A DNA stretch of 22,309 nucleotides, from contig JAPPNT010000035.1 of the NCBI GenBank assembly GCA_028873745.1, forward strand, positions 1-22,309. The letters are read 5' to 3'. The position numbers and the translations under genes are program-made. Below are positions 15,651-22,309 of this stretch, in pieces. This DNA comes from Chloroflexota bacterium (GTDB lineage Bacteria > Chloroflexota > Dehalococcoidia > Lucifugimonadales > UBA1127). A model generated the notes under the pieces. That model was not told the DNA's origin, did no database searches, and saw nothing but the letters and a program-made list of their open reading frames with translations. Numbering within the stretch: position 1 is the stretch's first letter; every line of letters starts with the position of its first letter.

Positions 15651-15655
15651 ACTCA

Positions 15656-15664
15656 AGTATAGCA
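15656..15664 (-). promoter_or_regulatory. Extended -10 promoter of prs
   Basis: Minus-strand TGCTATACT (15664-15656): TGC plus the -10 TATACT. The hexamer 17 bases upstream (GTTTTT) is a poor -35, as expected for extended -10 promoters. The leader to ATG 15579 is about 70 bases. Confidence 0.55.
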
Positions 15665-15678
15665 TGGGGGCGGGCGCG

Positions 15679-15708
15679 AAAAACCCCGAATACACCGCCC
15701 TCAGGGGT
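15679..15708 (-). terminator. Terminator-like hairpin between prs and purA promoters
   Basis: On the minus strand ACCCC (15708-15704) pairs with GGGGT (15687-15683) and is followed by TTTTT. The loop is long (16 bases) and no gene ends on this strand here. It might stop antisense transcription from the purA side or end a short RNA; it could also be chance. Confidence 0.3.
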
Positions 15709-15760
15709 CGTTCAGCGTTTATGACGCCGAGGGAGAGGCTCAGGTTCCCATCGTCAAGGC

Positions 15761-15774
15761 GTATCTGATACAAT
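15761..15774 (+). promoter_or_regulatory. Extended -10 promoter of purA with palindrome
   Basis: TGATACAAT (15766-15774) is an extended -10, with TTCCCA (15745-15750) as a weak -35 at 18 bases. The perfect palindrome GTATC-T-GATAC (15761-15771) overlaps the -10 and shares TATCTGATA with the coaX promoter, so it may be an operator. The leader to ATG 15824 is about 43 bases. Confidence 0.5.
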
Positions 15775-15823
15775 GCTTTGGCTTTTCTGCACGCACCCCC
15801 ATACGAGGAGCCTTGGAGGAGGA

Positions 15824-17110
15824 ATGCCTGCCTACGCGGTAATTGGTGGCCAGTGGGGCGACGAGGGCAAGGGGAAGGTCATTGACTACCTTTGCGAGAA
15901 CGTGACCATGGTGGCCCGCTACTCCGGCGGCAACAACGCCGGCCACACCGTGCTCAACGCGTCGGGTGAGTTCAAGTTCCACCTCATGCCCTCCGGCGTG
16001 ATCTGGCCGCAGGTCACGCCGGTCATCGGGAACGGCGTGGTCGTCGACCCGGACGTGCTCATCCAGGAGATCAACGACCTGCGCGCCAGGGGCATCGACG
16101 TCAGCAAGCTGCAGGTGAGCGACCGGGCGCACGTCATCATGCCGTACCACGTGCGGATGGACCAGCTGGAGGAGATCGGACGTGGGCAGGACGCACTGGG
16201 GACGACGGGTCGCGGCGTCGGGCCGGCGTACGTCGACCGGGTGGCGCGCTCCGGCATCCGCTTCGGCGACATGCTGGACGCGGAGGGGCTGCGGGACCGC
16301 CTGGCGCTGGCGGCGTCGCGCGCCAACAACACGATCACCAAGGTGCACGAGGCAGAGCCCTTCAGCATCGACGAGCTGTTTGAGCAGTGCCTGCGGTGGC
16401 GGGACGAGCTGCTGCCCTTCATCGCCCCCGTCGAGGAGCGGGTGCGCGAGGCCCTGAGCCGCGGCGAGAACGTGCTGCTGGAGGGCGCGCAGGGCACGCT
16501 GCTGGACCTGGACCACGGGACGTACCCCTACGTTACGTCGTCGCACTCGAGCGTCGGGGGCGCCTGCGCCGGGCTGGGCATCGGGCCGCGGTCCGTGGCG
16601 GGGGTGTTCGGCGTGTTCAAGGCGTACACCTCTCGGGTGGGCGCCGGGCCGATGCCGACGGAGCTGAACGACGACATGGGCGAACTCATCCGTGAACGCG
16701 GCGGAGAGTACGGGACGACGACGGGCCGCCCGCGCCGGTGCGGCTGGTTCGACGGGGTGGCGTCGCGGTACGGGGTCATCGTGAACGACCTGACGGCGGG
16801 CATTCTGACGCGGCTGGACGTGCTGGACGGCTTCGACCCGGTGCGGGTGTGCGTCGGCTACGAGCTGGACGGCAAGCCGCTCGAGGGCTTCCCGGCGCAG
16901 ACGCGGGCGCTGGAGCAGTGCAAGCCGGTCTACCGGAACTTCGCGGGGTGGCACAAGCCGACGGCGGGGCTGACCAACTGGGACGACCTGCCGGCGGAGG
17001 CGCAGACGTACGTGAGGGGGATCGAGGAGATCATCGGCTGCTCCATCGATCTGGTTTCCACGGGGCCGCACCGTCACGAGACGATCTGCCGGAAGCCACT
17101 GATCCCGTAA
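15824..17110 (+). CDS. purA: Adenylosuccinate synthetase
   Basis: Joins aspartate to IMP using GTP, the first committed step from IMP to AMP (cytosol). 428 residues, the usual length. Motifs: GTP/catalytic loop GGQWGDEGKGK (8-18) with the catalytic Asp, GNNAGHT (36-42) with the catalytic His, the IMP-binding segment GTTGRGVGPAYVDRVAR, EGAQGTLLDLDHGTYPYVTS, SSVGGACAGLGIGP and, near the Asp/GTP site, TTTGRPRRCGWFD. ATG 15824 directly follows GGAGGAGGA, an excellent ribosome site; an in-frame ATG at 15773 overlaps the -10 box and adds residues unlike the family. It stands alone, divergent from prs and convergent with the iron-importer operon. Confidence 0.97.
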   Translation: MPAYAVIGGQWGDEGKGKVIDYLCENVTMVARYSGGNNAGHTVLNASGEFKFHLMPSGVIWPQVTPVIGNGVVVDPDVLIQEINDLRARGIDVSKLQVSDRAHVIMPYHVRMDQLEEIGRGQDALGTTGRGVGPAYVDRVARSGIRFGDMLDAEGLRDRLALAASRANNTITKVHEAEPFSIDELFEQCLRWRDELLPFIAPVEERVREALSRGENVLLEGAQGTLLDLDHGTYPYVTSSHSSVGGACAGLGIGPRSVAGVFGVFKAYTSRVGAGPMPTELNDDMGELIRERGGEYGTTTGRPRRCGWFDGVASRYGVIVNDLTAGILTRLDVLDGFDPVRVCVGYELDGKPLEGFPAQTRALEQCKPVYRNFAGWHKPTAGLTNWDDLPAEAQTYVRGIEEIIGCSIDLVSTGPHRHETICRKPLIP

Positions 17111-17117
17111 CTTCAGG

Positions 17118-17132
17118 GAGAGCCGGGCTCTC
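17118..17132. terminator. Short palindrome between convergent purA and ABC ATPase genes
   Basis: GAGAGCC-G-GGCTCTC is a perfect inverted repeat in the 44-base gap between two converging genes. It would make a 6-bp stem with a 3-base loop in either transcript. No T-run follows on either strand, so its termination strength is doubtful. Confidence 0.35.
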
Positions 17133-17154
17133 AGCGGCGGGGCGCAAACTCCGC

Positions 17155-18207
17155 CTATTCCACCCTCTCGCCCCCGACGAAGCACGCCATGCGGTGCTCG
17201 GCGATGAGGCGCACGTCCACCTTCGTCCCAACGTCGTACTGGCGCGTGTGGTGCTGCATCACGCGCACCGTGCGGCCGATTTCGAGCGCGACCTCGTAGA
17301 GGTAGGTGGAACCCTGGAACTGGCGATCACTGATGATGCCTTGCCCTGATTCCGAGGGGGAAATGGTCAGGTCGTCGGGCCGCAAGAGCACTTCGGCGCC
17401 CTCCGCCATCGTCTCGCTGGGCCAAGGCAGTGTGCCGGCGACCGTGGTAAGCCGCCCCTCCTCGCGATGGACGGGCAGGAAATCGCCGATACCGATGAAT
17501 TCGGCCACGAAGCGGGTCCCCGGCGTGTGGTAGATCTCTTCGGGGGTGGCGACCTGCTGCAGCATGCCCTGGTCGAGGACGGCTACACGGTCGCCCATGA
17601 AGAGCGCCTCGTCCTGGTCGTGGGTCACGAACAGGGCCGTGGTGCCGGTGAACTTCAGGATGTCGCGCACCTCCCGGCGGACCTGCTTTCGGAGGGCCTC
17701 GTCGAGGTTGGAGAAGGGTTCGTCAAGCAGGAGCACGGACGGCTGCGGGCACAACGCCCGGGCGAGGGCGACGCGCTGCTGCTGCCCGCCTGACAGCTCG
17801 TGGGGCATCCGAGCGTCCAGCCCGGTCAGCCCCACGTGCGCGAGCGCCTCGCTGACGCGCTGCCCGCGGACCGACCGGTCCTCAATGCCGAAGCCCACGT
17901 TGGCGGCGACGGTCAGGTGCGGGAACAGGGCGTACTCCTGGAAGACCATGCCGATCTTCCGGCGGTCGGCGCGGACGAAGCGGCCGGGGCCAGCCACGAG
18001 GCGGCCATCGATCTCGACAGTGCCCGAATCCGGCGCCTCGAACCCCGCTATGATGCGGAGAGCCGTCGTCTTGCCGCTGCCGCTAGGGCCTAGGAGCGCG
18101 AGAATGCTGCCGGCCTCTGCCGACAGGTCGAACTCGTGAAGGGCGTCGGCGCTCGTGTGGGGAAAGCGCTTGGTGACGCCGGTGCATTGCACCGCGGGAA
18201 CGCTCAC
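17155..18207 (-). CDS. fbpC: Ferric-iron ABC transporter ATPase (FbpC-like)
   Basis: ATP-hydrolysing subunit that powers the importer encoded with it. 350 residues. Walker A GPSGSGKTT (40-48), Q-loop MVFQEYALFPHLTV (87-100), signature LSGGQQQR (138-145), Walker B LLLDEP (159-164), D-loop SNLD, switch His196 in FVTHDQDEAL. The C-terminal 120 residues form the TOBE-type regulatory domain of the FbpC/PotA/CysA group (LLRPDDLTISPSE and on). The start is GTG 18207, in a GTGA overlap with the permease stop, with AGGAGGGG 3 bases upstream, so translation is coupled. Iron is assigned from the binding protein and fused permease type; thiamine or another anion importer of the same clan is the main alternative. 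Confidence 0.85.
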   Translation of the reverse strand: MSVPAVQCTGVTKRFPHTSADALHEFDLSAEAGSILALLGPSGSGKTTALRIIAGFEAPDSGTVEIDGRLVAGPGRFVRADRRKIGMVFQEYALFPHLTVAANVGFGIEDRSVRGQRVSEALAHVGLTGLDARMPHELSGGQQQRVALARALCPQPSVLLLDEPFSNLDEALRKQVRREVRDILKFTGTTALFVTHDQDEALFMGDRVAVLDQGMLQQVATPEEIYHTPGTRFVAEFIGIGDFLPVHREEGRLTTVAGTLPWPSETMAEGAEVLLRPDDLTISPSESGQGIISDRQFQGSTYLYEVALEIGRTVRVMQHHTRQYDVGTKVDVRLIAEHRMACFVGGERVE

Positions 18208-19859
18208 TGTCCCCTCCTTGGCTCTCGCAGGATGAGAAACGCCGTCGGCACAGCCGACACGGCCACCAACAGCAGTGCAGGCACGGCGGCCCGCGCGAAG
18301 AACGCTTCCTCCGCCGCGGCCCAGATGGACGTCGCCAGCGTACCGAACCCGATGGGGCTCAGCAACAGCGTGGCGGGCAGCTCCTTCATAGCCGTCAGGA
18401 AGACGAGTGCGCCGCCGGCAAGCATGCCGGGCACCATCAATGGTAGTGTAACGCGCCAGAGGATGCTCGTCGTGCTCTTGCCGAGGCTCATGGCTGACTC
18501 GGACAGGCGCGGGCTCACCTGCAGGTACGTCGAGCGGATCGCGCCAAGGGCCTGGGGGAAGAAGAGCACAACGTAGGCGAAGACGAGAAGCGCGAGGGTC
18601 TGGTAGAGGGGCGTCGCGAAACGAGCGCCGAAGAAGATGAGCGCGAGGGCTACCGCGATGCCCGGGAGCGCGAAGCCCGTGTACGCGAGGCGCTCGACCA
18701 CCCAGCTCACGCGGCCCGGATAGCGCAGGGTGAAGACCACGACAGGTACGGCGGCCAGCACGGCCACGACGGCCGCAAGCCCGGAAGCGTACACGGAGTT
18801 CAGGGCATTGCCCCACAGGAGCTCGACCGTCTCGCCGGCGGCGATGCCGCGCACGGCCCAGTAGGCGAGCAGGGCAAGCGGCATGCCCAGCGACAGGGCC
18901 GTGACGGCTGCGGCGAAGGCGAAAGCGGGCCATCGCCAGGGGCCCAGCTGCACCAGAGAAGCGGGCCTTGCGGCGCCGGTGGCCGCTCGGTAGTAGCGCG
19001 AGCGGCCCCTCGCCTGCGCCTCCAGCACGACGAGCGAGAGGGCGGCGGCGATCATGACGAGGGAGAGGCCGGCGGCCAGCGCGCGGTTGAAGGCGGTCTC
19101 GTACTGGAGGTAGATGGCCCAGGTGAAGGTCTCGTAGCGCAGGAGGGACACCGCTCCGAAGTCGCTGAGGGTGTACAGGGCCACGAGCAGCGAGCCGGCG
19201 GCGATGGACGGGCGCATCTGCGGCAGCGTCACTCGCCAGAGGGTCTTCCACTGCCCGAGACCCAGGGACCTCGACATCTCGTCCAGCGCGGGGTCCTGCC
19301 CCCACAGGCCGGCACGGACGCTGAGGAGCGTGTACGGGAAGCTCAAGAGCGTGATGGTTAGCGCGGCGCCCCAGAGGCCAGAGATGTCAGGCAGGCGCTC
19401 GATGCCGAAGAGGCTCTCGAGGAAGCCCTGCAGCATGCCGCGGGGGCCGAGGGCGACAACGACGAGGAAGGCGCCGACGTAGCTCGGAATGACGAGGGGC
19501 AGCACGGTTACGACGGACCAGAAGCGCCTCAGAGGCAGGTCGGTCCGCACAGTCAACCACGCGAGGGGCGCCGCGATCAGGGCGGAGGCGACCGTTACGA
19601 CGGCCACGAGGGCTGCCGAGCGAAAGGCGATCTCTGCAGTGCGCATGCGCCACAGGAGGCCCACGACTTCGCCGCCGCCGTCGAGTGAGCGCTCCACGAG
19701 GTAGACGAGCGGGAGCACCATCGCGATGGCAACCGCGACCGACGGCAGCCAGAGGACGGCGGGCGCTCTTCGCCTGCCGGCGTGGGGAACGCCGCCAAGT
19801 CCGAGCATCCGGCGGAGGAGGCCGCCAGTTTGTGGCACTGTCGTCTGCATTGCACCCAT
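18204..19859 (-). CDS. fbpB: Ferric-iron ABC transporter permease, two fused domains (FbpB-like)
   Basis: Membrane channel of the importer. About 551 residues with 12 or so hydrophobic segments in two repeated BPD-type permease domains. Each has its ATPase-docking EAA loop: DEMSRSLGLGQWKTLWRVTL in the first half and SESAMSLGKSTTSILWRVTL in the second, the fused layout of FbpB/ThiP/SfuB. The start is uncertain: ATG 19859 and ATG 19850 are close together and neither has a clear ribosome site; a TTG at 19889 is also in frame. It follows the binding protein gene by 50 bases and overlaps the ATPase gene by 4. Confidence 0.85.
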   Translation of the reverse strand: MGAMQTTVPQTGGLLRRMLGLGGVPHAGRRRAPAVLWLPSVAVAIAMVLPLVYLVERSLDGGGEVVGLLWRMRTAEIAFRSAALVAVVTVASALIAAPLAWLTVRTDLPLRRFWSVVTVLPLVIPSYVGAFLVVVALGPRGMLQGFLESLFGIERLPDISGLWGAALTITLLSFPYTLLSVRAGLWGQDPALDEMSRSLGLGQWKTLWRVTLPQMRPSIAAGSLLVALYTLSDFGAVSLLRYETFTWAIYLQYETAFNRALAAGLSLVMIAAALSLVVLEAQARGRSRYYRAATGAARPASLVQLGPWRWPAFAFAAAVTALSLGMPLALLAYWAVRGIAAGETVELLWGNALNSVYASGLAAVVAVLAAVPVVVFTLRYPGRVSWVVERLAYTGFALPGIAVALALIFFGARFATPLYQTLALLVFAYVVLFFPQALGAIRSTYLQVSPRLSESAMSLGKSTTSILWRVTLPLMVPGMLAGGALVFLTAMKELPATLLLSPIGFGTLATSIWAAAEEAFFARAAVPALLLVAVSAVPTAFLILREPRRGQ

Positions 19860-19881
19860 TGTAACGGGCGGATTTGGCAGT

Positions 19882-19897
19882 GGTTCCAAAGGGAACC
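19882..19897 (-). terminator. Intercistronic hairpin between fbpA and fbpB
   Basis: GGTTCC-AAAG-GGAACC forms a 6-bp stem between the binding-protein and permease genes. Hairpins at this place often protect the upstream message or cause partial termination so that more binding protein than permease is made. No T-tract is visible, so full termination is not expected. Confidence 0.4.
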
Positions 19898-19909
19898 GGG
19901 GCCTCGGAG

Positions 19910-20947
19910 CTACGGTGTGATGCCCACGTCGCGCAGGAGGGCCTGCGTTCCCTCAAGGTCCGCCATCTCCCTGGGCGTGATGAGCGGATTGTTGATCTCC
20001 TCGATTGGGGTCAGTCCGCGCTGGGTGACCACGCCCTCGACCAGCGGGTACTCGAACGTCTGGCTGGCGAAGTACTGCTGCGCCGCCAGCGAAAGCAAGA
20101 ACTCGATGAAGCGGTTGGCATTGTCCTTGTTGCCGGCTGTCGAGAGGATGCCGACGCCGGCGACCATGACGAGGGCGCCCGGCCCGCCGCCGCGGGGGTG
20201 GTAGTTGCGCGCCTTGAAGGAGTCACCCTCCTCAGCGAGGAAGCGGTGGAGGTAGTAGTGGTTGACCATGCCCACGTCGATCTCGCCCGCCGCGGCCGCG
20301 GCTACCTGGGGCGTGTTTTTGGGGTAGACGATGGGCTCGTTCGCCTGAATGCCCTCCAGCCAGTCGCGGGTGGCGTCCTCGCCCCAGCGGCTGCGCATGG
20401 CGGTGACCATGGCCTGGAACGACCCGTTGGTGGGGGCCCAGCCAATCCGGCCCTTCCACTTCGGGTCCGTGAGGCCGCCAATGTCGTCCGGTAGATCGGC
20501 CTCTGTCACGTTTTCGGTGTTGTAGACGAGGGTGCGGGCGCGGCCGGAGGTGCCAACCCAGAGGCCCTCGGGGGAACGGGCCCACTCCGGGGCGAGGTCG
20601 AGCACGGACTGGGGCAGTGGCTCGAGCAGGTCCTCGACGGCGCCGAGGCCGCCGGGGTCCTGGGCGAAAAACACGTCGGCGGGGGAGTTGCCGCCCTCCT
20701 CCAGCAGGGTCGCGGCGAGGGCTGCGGTGCCGGCGTATCGCACGTCCACCTGAATTCCCATAGCATCCGCAAACTGCTCAATGATGGGCGCTACAAGCTC
20801 CTCGCTGCGGCCGGAATACACGGTCAGGGAGCCGGGGCCGGAATCGTCCTCGCCGCAGGCCACGAACGCACCCGCGAGCAAGAGCGAGGCGCAGAGCAGG
20901 AACGGCAGCCGCAAGGCACAGGACCACGATCGAAAACCGACTTCCAT
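19910..20947 (-). CDS. fbpA: Iron(III) ABC transporter substrate-binding lipoprotein (FbpA-like)
   Basis: Captures ferric iron outside the membrane and hands it to the permease. 345 residues. The N-terminus has a basic head, a hydrophobic core (LRLPFLLCASLLLAGAFVA) and a lipobox-like FVAC with Cys31 for lipid attachment, followed by acidic EDDSG, so it is a membrane-tethered lipoprotein. The mature part opens LTVYSGRSEELVAPIIEQF, typical of the FbpA/SfuA group, with ADVFFAQDPGGLGAV, and a paired Tyr231-Tyr232 in NHYYLHR at the place of the two iron-ligand tyrosines. ATG 20947 has GGAGG 8 bases upstream. First gene of the operon, with a strong promoter. Thiamine-type binding proteins are related but usually lack this Tyr pair. 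Confidence 0.88.
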   Translation of the reverse strand: MEVGFRSWSCALRLPFLLCASLLLAGAFVACGEDDSGPGSLTVYSGRSEELVAPIIEQFADAMGIQVDVRYAGTAALAATLLEEGGNSPADVFFAQDPGGLGAVEDLLEPLPQSVLDLAPEWARSPEGLWVGTSGRARTLVYNTENVTEADLPDDIGGLTDPKWKGRIGWAPTNGSFQAMVTAMRSRWGEDATRDWLEGIQANEPIVYPKNTPQVAAAAAGEIDVGMVNHYYLHRFLAEEGDSFKARNYHPRGGGPGALVMVAGVGILSTAGNKDNANRFIEFLLSLAAQQYFASQTFEYPLVEGVVTQRGLTPIEEINNPLITPREMADLEGTQALLRDVGITP

Positions 20948-21001
20948 GGAAGATCCTCCGGTGCGTGGGTGTTGTCCAAAGACGACGCTGTGAGGCACCC
21001 C

Positions 21002-21047
21002 AACAGCGACGCTGTTCATGTATAGCATCTCATTGAAATAGTGTCAA
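21002..21047 (-). promoter_or_regulatory. Near-consensus fbpA promoter with palindromic operator
   Basis: Minus strand: perfect -35 TTGACA (21047-21042), exactly 17 bases, then TGC and -10 TATACA (21024-21019), an extended -10. Two bases further the perfect 15-bp palindrome AACAGCG-T-CGCTGTT (21016-21002) covers the predicted transcription start (about 21012). A half-copy CGACGCTGT recurs at 20983-20991. A very strong promoter with a dyad at +1 is the classic arrangement of a repressed gene; an iron-sensing repressor is the natural guess. Confidence 0.7.
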
Positions 21048-21056
21048 CACCAGTTC

Positions 21057-21074
21057 TTAGTTAATACATACTAA
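21057..21074. promoter_or_regulatory. TTAG-N10-CTAA dyad upstream of the fbpA -35
   Basis: TTAGT and ACTAA form an inverted repeat (21057-21074) in an AT-rich patch 10 bases upstream of the -35 box. The end words resemble the outer parts of DtxR/IdeR iron boxes (TTAGG...CCTAA), but the inner bases and spacing do not match well. A second regulator site or an UP-like AT-rich element are both possible. Confidence 0.3.
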
Positions 21075-21175
21075 TCCGTGGACGTGTGCATGAAAACTGC
21101 TTGTGCCGACGACCGTCGGAGCATTCCGATGCAGCCTGTGGGCGCAAAGTCGGGCAAAGCGGTCGGCGAGGTGCA

Positions 21176-21206
21176 TTGACGGGGCTCGCCACGCGGATGC
21201 TACCAT
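21176..21206 (+). promoter_or_regulatory. Promoter of the uracil-DNA glycosylase gene
   Basis: TTGACG (21176-21181) and an extended -10 TGC-TACCAT (21198-21206) are 19 bases apart, a long spacer offset by the TGn element. Predicted leader is about 28 bases. Confidence 0.5.
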
Positions 21207-21240
21207 CGCCGCGACCCATTCCGAACGCCGTGGAGGCCGC

Positions 21241-21855
21241 ATGGACACGCTGGAATCGCTCGCGCTGGCCGTCGAGACGTGCACGGACTGCACCCTGTGC
21301 GAGGGCCGCACCCGGAGCGTGCCGGGGGAGGGCCCGGAGCGGCCCGACATCATGTTCATCGGCGAGGGGCCGGGGTACCACGAGGACCAGCAGGGGCGGC
21401 CCTTCGTCGGACCGGCGGGCAAGCTGCTGGAGGAGCTGCTGGCGGCAATCGGGCTGACGCGGCGGGACGTGTACATCGCGAACGTCATCAAGTGCCGGCC
21501 GCCGAACAACCGCGACCCGCTGCCGGACGAGATCAAGGCGTGCCGCAAGTACCTGGACCAGCAGATCCGGCTGCTGGACCCGCCGGTGATCGTAACCCTC
21601 GGCCGGTTCTCCATGGCGCGGTTCATGCCCGGCGCCACCATCTCCCGCGTGCACGGCAAGCCGCAGCAGTGGGGCAAGCGCACCATCTTCCCCATGTACC
21701 ACCCGGCCGCCGCGCTGCACCAGGGCAGCCTGCGCCGCTACCTGGAGGAGGACATCCGCAAGCTGCCGTCGCTCGTCGAGGAGGCGCGCCGCAACGCTAT
21801 GACCGCGACGGAGGAGGAGCCGACGCCGGAGCCGGAGCAGCTCAAGATGCTGTAG
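21241..21855 (+). CDS. Family 4 uracil-DNA glycosylase (iron-sulfur)
   Basis: Removes uracil from DNA after cytosine deamination, starting base excision repair. 204 residues, the usual length. Four cysteines fit the [4Fe-4S] pattern of the family: Cys14 and Cys17 (ETCTDCTLC), Cys85 and Cys101 (KCRPPNNR...KAC, 15 between). Motif 1 is GEGPG (41-45) with GRPFVGPAG (52-60); family members usually have GEAPG, so Ala is Gly here. The substrate-site Asn81 is in ANVIKCRPP and the C-terminal motif is HPAAALH (154-160). The last 20 residues are an acidic Pro/Glu tail. ATG 21241 has GGAGG 4 bases upstream; earlier in-frame codons have no homology. Monocistronic, divergent from the iron importer whose substrate its cluster needs, though that may be chance. 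Confidence 0.93.
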   Translation: MDTLESLALAVETCTDCTLCEGRTRSVPGEGPERPDIMFIGEGPGYHEDQQGRPFVGPAGKLLEELLAAIGLTRRDVYIANVIKCRPPNNRDPLPDEIKACRKYLDQQIRLLDPPVIVTLGRFSMARFMPGATISRVHGKPQQWGKRTIFPMYHPAAALHQGSLRRYLEEDIRKLPSLVEEARRNAMTATEEEPTPEPEQLKML

Positions 21856-21877
21856 GGGATTCCCTCTACAATTTCCC

Positions 21878-21960
21878 CTTCGAAAACCTCAGGACAGGCT
21901 TCGACAAGCTCAGGGCGAACGGGATGTGCTGTCAGGGTTCCCCTGCCTTCGCAGGAACGA
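21878..21960 (+). repeat. Composite intergenic repeat with REP-like hairpin, copy C
   Basis: Two near-copies in tandem begin CTTCGAAAACCTCAGG (21878-21893) and CTTCGACAAGCTCAGG (21899-21914); the second continues GCGAACGGG. Such TTCGACAAGCTCAGG words are scattered in intergenic DNA of many bacteria. Then a hairpin CCTGC-CTTC-GCAGG (21942-21955) followed by AACGACGGG has the same build as copies A and B. It lies just after the glycosylase stop. Confidence 0.6.
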
Positions 21961-22309
21961 CGGGTTAGGCGGGAACGCCGGATTCCTCTCTTTTCGTTTT
22001 TTACTTGTCTCCTTCCACGGGCATTCGTTTTGGCTGCGTCCTCGTTTGGCAGGGCGGTCCGTTTTTGGACTCGAATATTCGAATTCGTAGCTGGAGGGCC
22101 AGTTTGCAGCTACGGGTTTTCGTTTTTTCGAAATTTCGCGAGAACGAATGGGCCGAGCGCATCTGAGCCGACGTTGGACTTCCTTCGTGCGGCATCGCAC
22201 GGGCGCCGCATGGGATGACGGTAGCGGAGGCGGCACGGCATCGGAAACGGGGCGGTGTCAGGGGTCGACGGAGCCGGCCGGGGCCGGCGGGGGGCACACC
22301 AGTCGCCCC
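21961..22309. other. Noncoding 3' region with T-runs and short repeats
   Basis: No credible gene. The exact 12-mer TTTTCGTTTTTT occurs at 21991-22002 and 22117-22128. Three variants of TCGTTTTGG lie at 22025, 22042 and 22059, about 17 bases apart. TCGAATATTCGA (22071-22082) is a perfect palindrome. From about 22150 to the end the sequence is GC-rich and simple (CCGGCCGGGGCCGGCGGGG) with no frame I can support. Confidence 0.5.
22086..22128 (+). terminator. Intrinsic terminator-like hairpin with T-run
   Basis: CGTAGCTG (22086-22093) and CAGCTACG (22107-22114) form a perfect 8-bp stem with a 13-base loop, followed by GGTTTTCGTTTTTT. It has the form of a plus-strand intrinsic terminator, but it lies some 230 bases after the glycosylase stop, so it would end a long 3' tail or a separate small RNA. 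Confidence 0.45.

Noticed and set aside
22030..22297. Short open frames on both strands at the right end
   Set aside because: They cross T-runs and hairpins, have no start signals, and give Lys/Arg/Pro-rich products without any domain.

Overview
This GC-rich bacterial window is mostly housekeeping DNA. The gene set (AcpS, a fused NnrE/NnrD repair enzyme, type III pantothenate kinase, CoaBC, ValS, SecA, Prs, PurA, a ferric-iron ABC importer, a family 4 uracil-DNA glycosylase), the short intergenic palindromic repeats and an extracytoplasmic small-protein family fit a Chloroflexota lineage, perhaps Dehalococcoidia/SAR202-like. That placement is inference: there is no rRNA gene here to test it. 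I see no tRNA, rRNA, CRISPR array, insertion sequence or prophage.

Layout. (1) 115-486, minus: a 75-residue helix-turn-helix protein with a strong promoter and an intrinsic terminator, so a one-gene unit. (2) 803-5731, plus: acpS and nnrE/nnrD overlap and form one unit; then come a small lysine/arginine-rich hypothetical, coaX and coaBC. The theme is coenzyme A and acyl-carrier biochemistry: CoaX and CoaBC make the 4'-phosphopantetheine part of CoA, AcpS moves that group onto ACP, and NnrE/NnrD repairs damaged NAD(P)H. (3) 6017-9941, minus: valS followed 7 bases later by an MFS transporter. (4) 10132-15579, minus: prs, secA, a free-standing PolX-N-terminal/helix-hairpin-helix protein, a 255-residue unknown and a membrane-anchored small protein; the junctions from secA to the 255-residue unknown are tight or overlapping. 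(5) purA, plus, divergent from prs. (6) 17155-20947, minus: an iron(III) importer in the order binding lipoprotein, fused double permease, ATPase, behind a near-consensus promoter with a palindrome at the predicted transcription start. (7) A family 4 uracil-DNA glycosylase, plus, followed by a noncoding stretch with repeats and T-runs.

The most unusual signal is not a gene. The word TGTCACA (complement TGTGACA) clusters upstream of acpS (596-690) and through the 3' half and downstream flank of coaBC (5118-5789), and I found no complete copy elsewhere. At the coaBC end it forms a perfect 19-bp inverted repeat whose arms are themselves inverted repeats, and it supplies the last codons and stop of the gene. 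Other points to check are the promoter-operator of the iron importer, the standalone HhH protein and its unknown partner coupled to secA, the altered decarboxylase active site of CoaBC, a near-leaderless coaX, and a prs leader with a strong hairpin that partly resembles a cobalamin riboswitch core. I did not find a clearly new multi-gene defence or mobile system.
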